Of a stretch of DNA of 12,049 nucleotides, positions 5,510 through 12,049 are shown piece by piece. This DNA comes from an uncultured Eubacteriales bacterium (GTDB lineage Bacteria > Bacillota > Clostridia > Oscillospirales > Acutalibacteraceae). The translations under genes were made by a program, and so were the position numbers. Position 1 is the first letter of the stretch. Each line of letters begins with the position of its first letter. Under the pieces are notes generated by a model. That model saw only the letters and a program-made list of their open reading frames with translations, was not told the origin of the DNA and did no database searches. The DNA lies in NCBI GenBank assembly GCA_900316925.1, contig ONEU01000068.1, positions 1 to 12,049 on the forward strand, in the 5' to 3' direction.

Positions 5510-6721
5510 ATGAAAATCGCCGTTGCCGGCCTTGGATATGTGGGACTTTCAGTGGCCACCCTGTTATCACAGCATAACGAGGTCGTTGCAGTCGATGTCA
5601 CAAAGGAACGGGTCGATCTGGTCAACCGGAGAATCTCTCCTATCGTAGACGAGGAAATCGAGCGCTTCTTCCGCGAAAAGGAACTGCATCTTACAGCCAC
5701 CATGGATGCGGAAACAGCTTATCAGACTGCTGATCTGATCATCATCGCCGTACCGACGAACTATGACGCCGAAAAGGATTACTTTGACACGTCCTGCATC
5801 GAAACTGTCATGGACATCATCCAGCGCTGCGATTCACACGCTGTCATTATCATCAAGTCCACCATTCCGGTAGGCTATACCCGTCACCTGATCGAAAAAA
5901 CAGGTTACCGTGACATCATGTTCAGCCCCGAATTTTTAAGGGAATCCAAAGCACTTTACGATAACCTTTATCCCTCCAGGATCATTGTGGGCTTTGATGA
6001 CTTCAATGAAAGACTTGCCGCCAGCGCAGAGCAGTATGCCGGACTCATGCAGCAGGGTGCTGTGAAAACGGATGTTCCCGTACTGAAAATGGGCTCCACA
6101 GAGGCAGAGGCTGTCAAGCTGTTTGCCAATACCTATCTGGCACTGAGAGTGTCTTACTTCAATGAACTAGATACATACGCCGAGCTCAAAAACCTCAACA
6201 CCGCCAGCATTATCCGCGGCGTGTGTCTCGACCCGAGAATCGGTGATTTCTACAACAACCCGAGCTTCGGTTACGGCGGCTACTGTCTGCCCAAGGATAC
6301 TAAGCAGCTTCTGGCCAATTACCATGATGTCCCTGAGAATCTCATCCGTGCTATTGTAGAAAGCAACCGTACCCGTAAGACTTTCATTGCCTCCCGTATC
6401 ATCGATCAGGCAAGCACGTCCGAAAAAACCGGTAAGGATCTGGTAGTCGGTGTGTTCCGCCTGACCATGAAGAGCAACAGCGATAATTTCCGTCAGAGTT
6501 CCATCCAGGGCGTCATGCAGCGTCTGCGTGACCAGGGCGTTCAAATCATCATCTATGAACCCACTCTGAAGAACGCCTCCTCTTTCAACGGCTATTCTGT
6601 TGTCAATGACCTGGAGCAATTCAAAGCACAATGTGATGTCATCATTGCAAACCGCTATCACAGCAGCCTTGATGACGTCAAAGATAAGGTCTATACCAAA
6701 GATATTTTCGGCAGGGACTAA
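5510..6721 (+). CDS. ugd: UDP-glucose 6-dehydrogenase
   Basis: The enzyme oxidises UDP-glucose twice with NAD to give UDP-glucuronate, a precursor of acidic surface polysaccharides. The 403 residues show the full family layout. A Rossmann fold binds NAD with GLGYVG (7-12) and an acidic D29 at the end of the second strand. IIIAVPTN (77-84) and [10 protein letters not shown] (116-125) lie in the same domain. The central helix [21 protein letters not shown] (200-220) carries K203 and N207. The catalytic cysteine is C259 in [13 protein letters not shown]. The C-terminal UDP-binding domain contains R317 in [13 protein letters not shown]. Length and motifs match the short clostridial members, with no sign of damage. 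AGGGAGGAAATCAAT precedes the ATG. The glycosyltransferase gene begins 19 bases after the stop and is very likely cotranscribed. Confidence 0.95.
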   Translation: MKIAVAGLGYVGLSVATLLSQHNEVVAVDVTKERVDLVNRRISPIVDEEIERFFREKELHLTATMDAETAYQTADLIIIAVPTNYDAEKDYFDTSCIETVMDIIQRCDSHAVIIIKSTIPVGYTRHLIEKTGYRDIMFSPEFLRESKALYDNLYPSRIIVGFDDFNERLAASAEQYAGLMQQGAVKTDVPVLKMGSTEAEAVKLFANTYLALRVSYFNELDTYAELKNLNTASIIRGVCLDPRIGDFYNNPSFGYGGYCLPKDTKQLLANYHDVPENLIRAIVESNRTRKTFIASRIIDQASTSEKTGKDLVVGVFRLTMKSNSDNFRQSSIQGVMQRLRDQGVQIIIYEPTLKNASSFNGYSVVNDLEQFKAQCDVIIANRYHSSLDDVKDKVYTKDIFGRD

Positions 6722-6740
6722 ACGAAGGAGATGTTTTTGC

Positions 6741-9700
6741 ATGAGTAATACTCCCGAACACCCAAAAGTTTCCGTCCTGCTGAGCGTCTATAATATGGAA
6801 ACATATCTGCGGTCATGCCTGGATGGCATCATCCATCAGACACTGGAAGACATAGAGATCATCTGCGTAGATGATGCATCTACCGACAATTCTCTCTCCA
6901 TCCTGCAGGAATATGCGGCCAAGGATCCCCGCATCACGGTTGTTTCACAGGAACACAGCGGCGCAGGAACAGCACGCAATACTGCCTTGAAGCTGGCTAA
7001 GGGAAAATATCTTTCCATCCTGGACGCCGATGACCTGTTTGATCCGAAAATGCTGGAGCACGCCTATCAGGCAGCCGAACGGACGGAAGCACAGATAGTG
7101 GTGTTCCGCACGGATTTCTACAATGACATCACCCACTGCTTTGAGCCGTGCGATTACAGCATCAAACCGGAAATGCTGCCCGCCGCCAATCCGTTCAGCT
7201 CCCGTGATCTTGCGGACAGGATCTTCAATGTCGGCTGCGGCTGGGCGTGGGACAAGCTGTTTTCCAGAAGTTTTGTAGAGGATTGCAACATCTTCTTCCA
7301 GGAAATCCGCACCACCAACGATATGCTTTTCGTTTTCTATCTCTACTCCAGGGCAGAAAGAATATACTATCTGAGCAACTTGCTGGTGCATCATCGCATC
7401 AACGTAAAGCGATCTTTATCCGTTACCCGGGAGCAATCCTGGAACAACTTCTATCTGGCATTAAGAGCTCTCCAGGAGCGTTTACAGCAGGACGGCAGCT
7501 ATGAACTGTTCCGTCACAGCTTTGTCAATTGGGCGCTGAATTTTTCCCTTTGGCATATTGACACTATTTCATCACTGATTCGACGCAAGCTCATTAACAA
7601 GTGCCGGGATGAGTATTTCTCAGCACTTGATATCGTAGGACATGATAAAGACTACTATATAGACAGTTTTGAGTATGAAAGGATGACAAAAATCATGAAC
7701 AGCAGCGGCAATGTGAAAGTGAGCGTGATCATTCCCATCTACAACGGAGGAAGATACCTGAAACAATGTCTGGACAGTATTTGTGCACAGACCCTTCAGG
7801 ACATCCAGATCATTTGCGTGGATGATGCTTCCACCGACGACACACCCGAGATCCTTCACATCTATGAAAGCAGGGATGACAGGATCATGGTTTTCCGCAA
7901 AGAAGAGCATACCAATGCCGGCGACAGCCGGAATACCGGTTTGATGCTCGCAGAGGGCGAATATCTTTCTTTCCTGGATGCCGATGATTTCTTTGAACCC
8001 ACACTGCTTGAACACGCCTACAACGCTGCTGTTGCTGACAGCGCTGAGATTGTTTCTTTCCGCTGCAATCAGTACGACGATCGTAACGGCGGCTTCCGGG
8101 ACTGTCCCTGGACACTTAAGCTGCATGAAATGCCGGAGAAGCGTCCATTCTCCAATCACGACTGCGCAGACAGGATCTTCACCATGACCAGCTGCACCGC
8201 CTGGGACAAACTGTTCAAACGTGAGTTTGTTCTCAATCAAAGCCTGTTCTTCCAGGATCTTCCCTCCTGTAACGACATGGTGTTTACTTTCTCCGCTTAC
8301 TCTGTAGCATCCTCTATCACCACACTGGATGAGATCCTTGTGCATCAGCGTGTGGGACAGGTCAAATATTATGCAAAGGATATCGAATACCTCTGGCACA
8401 ATTTCTATGACGCCCTCATGGGCCTGAAAAATTTCCTCACCGAGAGAGAGCTCTATCCCACCTTCAAGAAAAGCTTTGTTAACTGGGCCATCGACTTTTC
8501 CATCTGGAATATGCACAACTATCAGGATTACTTCCGTGATCTGATCCGTCAGAGCCTGAAAAACAAATTCTTTGAGGATCTTGATATCAGCACAGCCCCG
8601 CAGGAGGATTTCTTCAATCAGAATCTCTACCGCGAAATGAGCGATATTATGGCCGAAAAAAAACCTTATGATCCTACCATCACCCCGAAGGTCTCGATCC
8701 TCATCCCCACCTATAATGTGGAGCAGTATATGCGTATTTGTCTGGACAGTGCTGTCAATCAGACCCTGGAGGAAATCGAGATCATTGTTATCAACGATGG
8801 CTCCACCGACCACTGCCTGGATATCATTGAGGAATACGCGGCAAAAGATCCCCGCATAAAGATTATCGATAAAGAGAACGGCGGTTATGGTATGGCCATG
8901 AACAAGGGATTGGATCTGGCCACCGGTGAATATATCGGCATCATCGAACCAGATGATTTTGTAGACCTGCATATGTTCGGTGATCTTTATCAGATAGCAG
9001 CAAAAGATAACCTTGACTTTGTAAAGTCTGATTTTAACCGCTTTACACACGACGAGTACGGCGATCTTGTTTTCCACTACAACAAGATTGCGAAGAATGA
9101 CGAGAATTATAACAAAATTATAAAGCCTATTGATTTCCAGGAATCATTTAAATTTGTCATGAACACCTGGTCAGGAATCTATAACCGGCAGTTCCTGCTT
9201 GATCACAACATCCGTCACAACGAAACTCCCGGTGCATCCTTCCAGGATAACGGATTCTGGTTTCAAACCATGATATATGCCGAAAGAGCTATGTTCTGCA
9301 ACAAACCGTATTATCTCAACCGACGTGACAACCCGAACTCCTCAGTAGCAAGCAGAGAAAAAGTTTACTGCATGAACAACGAATATGTCTATATTCGCGA
9401 TATTCTGAAAAAAGATCCTGAAAAAGCGTCAAAATTGATGGGACAGCTCCACCTGAAGAAATATCACAACTACCTCTTCAGATACGATGTCATTGCTCAG
9501 GAGTATCAGGAAGAATACTTATGCAAAATGTCTGAGGAGTTTGCTGAAGCCCGCAATAAAGGCGAGTTAGACGAGACGCTCTTCACAAATGCAGAACTAG
9601 AAAATCTAAACTGGATCATCAATGATCCTCACGGCTACTATGAATTCAATAACAGTTCAACTCCACAAGTTTCTGTTATCATTCCGGTATATAATACTGC

Positions 9701-10790
9701 TCCCATGCTCAGGCAATGTCTTGACACCGTACTTTCGCAGACATTGAAAAACATCGAAGTCATCTGTGTTGACGACGGTTCCGACGATGCAAGCATGGAT
9801 ATTCTCAGAGAATACGAGAGTTCTGACAGCAGAGTCAAGATCCTTCAACAGGCAAATGCCGGAGGAGGCGTCGCAAGAAATAAAGGCATCGATATCGCAA
9901 AAGGGAAATACCTTTCCTTCCTGGATTCGGACGATTTCTTTGAACTCAAAATGCTCGAAGAGGCATATAAAAAGTGTGAAAGAACGGGTGCGGAGATCTG
10001 CGTCTACCAGGTTAAAAGATATGATAACAATACTGGCAAGAGTTGGTTTGATAAAGGTTCCTTTGTAGAAGCAAACTTTCCTTCAAAGCGGTCTGGCATT
10101 GAAGTGTTCTCGGCAAAAGATCTTGGCAGTCATGTATTCAATACGTTTATGACTTGGCCATGGAACAAGCTCTTTAAGAGACGATTCGTCATGGAAAACG
10201 GACTTCGTTTTCAGGAGATATTTCGAACAAATGACCTGTACTTTGTAAACACAGCTCTCCTCAAAGCAAGATATATCACAACCGTTAGAATACCGCTTGT
10301 CAACTACAGAGTCGGCACAACCAACAACTGCCAGGCAACCAATAATAAAGCACCGACTGATTTCCATAAAGCGCTGGTTGCTTTGTATGAGGAGGTCCAA
10401 AAGGTCAGCAATCAAGATAACCTTATCAGTTTCTATAACCTCTATGTCAGGAGCTGCAATTACAATCTAAGTTCACTCTTCGATACCGATCCGGAAGCCT
10501 ATGCTTTTCTCTATCGTTATCTGCACGAAGATGGGTTTGACATACTTGATCCCACTACCATTCCTGAAAAATGCATCACAAAAGACAACAATTTAGCCTA
10601 TAAGGAATGCTGCCAGGTGCGCAAGAACTCCTTCGAAAAGTATATAGTTGATAAGCTCAGTTACAACCGGAACGTTGTCAAAGCTGATTCCGAGAAACTC
10701 AAAAAACTCAAAGAGGAAAATGACAACCTGAAGAAAGAGAGCAAGAAAATAAAAGAAGCATTCAAACTCATCTCATCTTTGATGAAATAA
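6741..10790 (+). CDS. Giant glycosyltransferase with four tandem GT2 domains
   Basis: The protein has 1349 residues, several times a normal family-2 (GT-A) glycosyltransferase. Four catalytic-type domains follow one another. Domain 1 (about 9-315) has VSVLLSVYN, CVDDAS (42-47) and LDADD (94-98). Domain 2 (about 325-640) has VSVIIPIYN, CVDDAS (359-364) and LDADD (412-416). Domain 3 (about 649-965) has VSILIPTYN, INDGS (684-688) and IEPDD (735-739). Domain 4 (about 975-1300) has VSVIIPVYN, CVDDGS (1009-1014) and LDSDD (1061-1065). Each keeps the acidic pairs that bind the nucleotide sugar and metal, and a likely base: D194, D512, D836, D1164. Domains 1, 2 and 4 share a W-x-KLF...ND block; domain 3 is a different subtype. 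Residues about 1313-1345 are rich in K, E and L, resembling a coiled coil. No membrane segment or signal peptide is seen, so it should be cytoplasmic or membrane-attached. The ATG at 6741 has AAGGAG 10 bases upstream; the open frame reaching back into ugd is not used. Pairing with ugd suggests a surface polysaccharide with glucuronate. Donor and acceptor sugars cannot be told. Confidence 0.9.
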   Translation: MSNTPEHPKVSVLLSVYNMETYLRSCLDGIIHQTLEDIEIICVDDASTDNSLSILQEYAAKDPRITVVSQEHSGAGTARNTALKLAKGKYLSILDADDLFDPKMLEHAYQAAERTEAQIVVFRTDFYNDITHCFEPCDYSIKPEMLPAANPFSSRDLADRIFNVGCGWAWDKLFSRSFVEDCNIFFQEIRTTNDMLFVFYLYSRAERIYYLSNLLVHHRINVKRSLSVTREQSWNNFYLALRALQERLQQDGSYELFRHSFVNWALNFSLWHIDTISSLIRRKLINKCRDEYFSALDIVGHDKDYYIDSFEYERMTKIMNSSGNVKVSVIIPIYNGGRYLKQCLDSICAQTLQDIQIICVDDASTDDTPEILHIYESRDDRIMVFRKEEHTNAGDSRNTGLMLAEGEYLSFLDADDFFEPTLLEHAYNAAVADSAEIVSFRCNQYDDRNGGFRDCPWTLKLHEMPEKRPFSNHDCADRIFTMTSCTAWDKLFKREFVLNQSLFFQDLPSCNDMVFTFSAYSVASSITTLDEILVHQRVGQVKYYAKDIEYLWHNFYDALMGLKNFLTERELYPTFKKSFVNWAIDFSIWNMHNYQDYFRDLIRQSLKNKFFEDLDISTAPQEDFFNQNLYREMSDIMAEKKPYDPTITPKVSILIPTYNVEQYMRICLDSAVNQTLEEIEIIVINDGSTDHCLDIIEEYAAKDPRIKIIDKENGGYGMAMNKGLDLATGEYIGIIEPDDFVDLHMFGDLYQIAAKDNLDFVKSDFNRFTHDEYGDLVFHYNKIAKNDENYNKIIKPIDFQESFKFVMNTWSGIYNRQFLLDHNIRHNETPGASFQDNGFWFQTMIYAERAMFCNKPYYLNRRDNPNSSVASREKVYCMNNEYVYIRDILKKDPEKASKLMGQLHLKKYHNYLFRYDVIAQEYQEEYLCKMSEEFAEARNKGELDETLFTNAELENLNWIINDPHGYYEFNNSSTPQVSVIIPVYNTAPMLRQCLDTVLSQTLKNIEVICVDDGSDDASMDILREYESSDSRVKILQQANAGGGVARNKGIDIAKGKYLSFLDSDDFFELKMLEEAYKKCERTGAEICVYQVKRYDNNTGKSWFDKGSFVEANFPSKRSGIEVFSAKDLGSHVFNTFMTWPWNKLFKRRFVMENGLRFQEIFRTNDLYFVNTALLKARYITTVRIPLVNYRVGTTNNCQATNNKAPTDFHKALVALYEEVQKVSNQDNLISFYNLYVRSCNYNLSSLFDTDPEAYAFLYRYLHEDGFDILDPTTIPEKCITKDNNLAYKECCQVRKNSFEKYIVDKLSYNRNVVKADSEKLKKLKEENDNLKKESKKIKEAFKLISSLMK

Positions 10791-10796
10791 GCTTTA

Positions 10797-11029
10797 GTAA
10801 CGACCTTTATCCTATTTTTTCCGCCGTCTTATTTCTGCTCATTTTTCACACAGCGAATCAGTCCAAGCTGTATTATCCGACTGGTAAGCGGTTGCTTTCT
10901 GACGAAAAGAGTGCACAAATAGGCCTTGCCAATCAACACAACATTCCTTATGCAAAAGGCGAGTATCAGGGAATCAAGAACACCTACATTATCACATCAG
11001 AATACATCGGCTTCTATTGCAGTATGTAA
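10797..11029 (+). pseudogene. Start-less coding-like fragment, C-terminal gene remnant
   Basis: A frame different from that of the glycosyltransferase is open from 10724 to a TAA at 11029. The readable part contains a hydrophobic LFLLIF stretch, then YYPTGKRLLSDEKS and GLANQHNIPYAKGEY and ends FYCSM. No ATG or GTG in this frame precedes these segments, and no ribosome binding site is seen. The third codon positions vary like a real gene (GAG, TAT, CAG, ATC, AAG, AAC, ACC, TAC). This looks like the tail of a gene whose front was lost, ending just before the terminator as a normal gene would. The family is not recognised. Chance openness of about 300 bases is the alternative. Confidence 0.35.
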
Positions 11030-11034
11030 GCCAA

Positions 11035-11073
11035 AAACAGCCGGAGAGGTTTCAATAACCTCTCCGGCTGTTT
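11035..11073. terminator. Bidirectional terminator between convergent genes
   Basis: A perfect 17-bp stem (11035-11051 with 11057-11073) encloses the loop TCAAT. The core is CAGCCGGAGAGG. On the plus strand three T of the stem are followed by CG, so termination there may be modest. On the minus strand the stem ends in an unbroken run of five T (11033-11037). It can serve the glycosyltransferase unit from the left and the 87-residue gene from the right. Confidence 0.85.
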
Positions 11074-11091
11074 CGTCATTTCTACGGCGCA

Positions 11092-11355
11092 TCAATAATT
11101 TTCATACTCAAAAGCGTCGGCATCTTCACCATTAGGGTCGGCATGGCCGCGATGCACATACTGCTCGGTGCGCTTGCCGATCTCTGCAATCGCCTGCAGC
11201 AGTTCCGCTTTACAGTCGCCGTATTCATCGTTACGCTTATCCAGCAGCTCCAGCTTGGCAATACAGGCCAGATATTCTGCGGTGTTGTTGATATCGTAGT
11301 CGCTGCGGGCGTGTTCTCTCATTTCCTGAAGTTGCTCATCACTGAAATATCGCAT
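11092..11355 (-). CDS. Small hypothetical acidic protein
   Basis: This encodes 87 residues starting MRYFSDEQLQEMREHARSD. The first two thirds are predicted mainly helical from their pattern (LQEMREHAR, AEYLACIAKLELLDKR, CKAELLQAIAEIGKR). The end is acidic (DPNGEDADAFEYENY). No signal peptide, membrane segment or known motif is seen and I do not recognise a family. The ATG at 11355 has AGGGGG about 8 bases upstream. The gene lies downstream of the leucine-rich-repeat gene, separated from it by a hairpin, and ends close to the bidirectional terminator. It is well formed, so I regard it as real, without a function. Confidence 0.65.
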   Translation of the reverse strand: MRYFSDEQLQEMREHARSDYDINNTAEYLACIAKLELLDKRNDEYGDCKAELLQAIAEIGKRTEQYVHRGHADPNGEDADAFEYENY

Positions 11356-11379
11356 CTGACAGCCCCCTTTTCAAAAGCA

Positions 11380-11406
11380 AAGCGACAGGAGGTGATCCTG
11401 TCGCTT
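11380..11406 (-). terminator. Hairpin after the leucine-rich-repeat gene, carrying an anti-Shine-Dalgarno-like loop
   Basis: AAGCGACAGGA (11380-11390) and TCCTGTCGCTT (11396-11406) pair perfectly over 11 bp around the loop GGTGA. On the minus strand it lies 28 bases after the stop of the leucine-rich-repeat gene and is followed by a T-rich TGCTTTTG, so it may terminate that transcript, though the T run is interrupted. The minus-strand copy contains GGATCACCTCCT, the same as the 3' end of bacterial 16S rRNA. Confidence 0.6.
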
Positions 11407-11434
11407 AAATGGTTTGTTTATACAGATCTGTCGA

Positions 11435-12049
11435 TCATTCTTCCGTATCCTTACACTTTACTCTGTTCATACGGCAATAACGTCTGATATAGTTATTGTT
11501 ATGTGAGCAGTAAACCACAAGTGTTCTGTTAGAACCATTAAAGGCGTTCTCACCAATATTCGTAACGGTATCGGGAAGAATCAGCGCTCTCAGAGTTCCG
11601 CACTTACTAAAGGAGCCATAACCGATAGATTCCAGTTCCTTCGGGATATTCACTGTCTTGAGTGAACCGCAGCCGGTGAAAGCACCGTCGCCGATTTCCC
11701 TGACAGCCTCGGGGATATTCACCGTAGTCAGAGATTCGCACCAGCTGAACGCGCTCTTTCGGATATCCTTCACGGACTCAGGAACCGTAACGGTCACCAG
11801 TGAACGGCAGCCGCTGAAAACGTTCTCAGGAAGCTCATCTACGCCATCGGGAACATGAATCTCCACCAGAGATTCGCAGTTAAGGAAGGCATGCTTACCG
11901 AGTCCCTTGACATTCTGGGGAATGACAAACTCCTTGAGTTTTTCACAGCCGCTGAAGGTACTCTGTCTGATTCTGATAATGGTTGAAGGAAGCTCCATCT
12001 TCTGGAGTCTGGCGCAGCCTGCAAAAGCACCTCTGCCGATATCGATCAC
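11435..12049 (-). CDS. BspA-type leucine-rich-repeat protein, C-terminal part
   Basis: At least 204 residues are visible and the gene continues past the right edge, so the true start and any signal peptide are out of view. Treponema/BspA-type leucine-rich repeats of exactly 23 residues fill residues 1-180: phenylalanines fall at 9, 32, 55, 78, 101, 124, 147 and 170, and a cysteine follows three residues later in seven of the eight units (serine in the last). The consensus is roughly AFxGCxSLxxVxIPxxVxxI. A short tail (181-204) rich in N, R and C closes the protein; it has no membrane anchor or sorting signal. Proteins of this type are usually surface-exposed or secreted and bind other proteins or cells in gut and oral bacteria (family knowledge), but internal scaffold-like forms also exist. 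The function here is open. It is the first gene of a minus-strand group and is followed by a hairpin. Confidence 0.88.
   Translation of the reverse strand: MIDIGRGAFAGCARLQKMELPSTIIRIRQSTFSGCEKLKEFVIPQNVKGLGKHAFLNCESLVEIHVPDGVDELPENVFSGCRSLVTVTVPESVKDIRKSAFSWCESLTTVNIPEAVREIGDGAFTGCGSLKTVNIPKELESIGYGSFSKCGTLRALILPDTVTNIGENAFNGSNRTLVVYCSHNNNYIRRYCRMNRVKCKDTEE
11510..12049 (-). repeat. Tandem 69-base leucine-rich-repeat units
   Basis: Within the coding region each 23-residue repeat corresponds to a 69-base unit; seven full units and one partial unit are seen before the window edge. The nucleotide units are diverged, so this is an old array rather than a recent expansion. Confidence 0.8.

Larger units (their letters stand above)
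10791..11091. other. Convergent intergenic region with coding-like remnant and terminator
   Basis: About 300 bases separate the glycosyltransferase from the convergent minus-strand genes. The left two thirds hold a start-less coding-like frame ending at 11029. A strong bidirectional hairpin at 11035-11073 follows 5 bases later. Both are listed separately. Confidence 0.6.

Noticed and set aside
6600..6740. N-terminal extension of the glycosyltransferase into ugd
   Set aside because: The extension overlaps ugd in another frame and has no family similarity, while the ATG at 6741 has AAGGAG at a proper distance and starts right before the first domain.
7620..9077. Long antisense open frame (485 codons) across the glycosyltransferase gene
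   Set aside because: It lies wholly opposite domains 1-3, shows no family motif and its codons are the complement of a clearly functional gene; such frames are common opposite genes of this composition.
10926..11135. Short plus-strand open frame of 69 codons behind the glycosyltransferase
   Set aside because: It begins with TTG without a binding site, crosses the perfect terminator stem and is a different frame from the more gene-like fragment ending at 11029.
11510..12049. Regular 23-residue periodicity as a possible CRISPR-like or recent tandem repeat
   Set aside because: The period is in the protein, the nucleotide units are diverged and the pattern is that of known BspA-type leucine-rich repeats.

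Overview
The window looks like a chromosomal segment of a spore-forming Clostridia species, most likely a gut member of the Oscillospiraceae/Ruminococcaceae. The evidence is the spmA-spmB spore maturation pair, a clostridial AbrB-type regulator with a C-terminal CxxC...CxxC tail, a fused homocysteine methyltransferase/methylenetetrahydrofolate reductase, a BspA-type leucine-rich-repeat protein and strong AGGAGG-type ribosome binding sites. The genus is inference; no rRNA or tRNA gene is present to fix it.

Left part (1-2292) is read leftward. spmA and spmB come first. After a gap of about 100 bases follow two conserved small genes of unknown function that overlap by about 4 bases. A long hairpin with a T run on the minus strand (111-188) probably ends this unit. 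A near-consensus minus-strand promoter just beyond it (59-87) serves a gene outside the window. Between 2293 and 2593 lies a divergent control region with a 16-bp perfect palindrome, a promoter facing spmA and a promoter facing the AbrB-like gene. The AbrB-like gene (2594-2839, plus strand) ends at a clear terminator.

Middle part (2840-5509) holds a 500-base spacer with no convincing gene but a 17-bp perfect hairpin that looks like a dispersed intergenic repeat. It is followed by the two-domain methionine/folate enzyme with its own promoter, then an A+T-rich spacer with an extended -10 promoter and a leader of about 190 bases.

Right part (5510-11029) is a two-gene sugar-polymer unit: UDP-glucose 6-dehydrogenase (makes UDP-glucuronate) and, 19 bases on, a 1349-residue protein with four tandem family-2 glycosyltransferase domains and a charged coiled-coil-like tail. 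Together they suggest synthesis of a cell-surface polysaccharide or glycoconjugate. The fourth domain uses arginine codons very differently from the first, which hints at a mosaic gene. Behind it is a start-less coding-like fragment, then a strong bidirectional terminator facing a convergent cluster (11092-12049, minus strand) with a small acidic protein and the C-terminal part of a leucine-rich-repeat protein that runs off the right edge.

No mobile element, CRISPR array, phage gene or defence system is seen. The most unusual object is the four-domain glycosyltransferase; the rest is mostly ordinary core genome.
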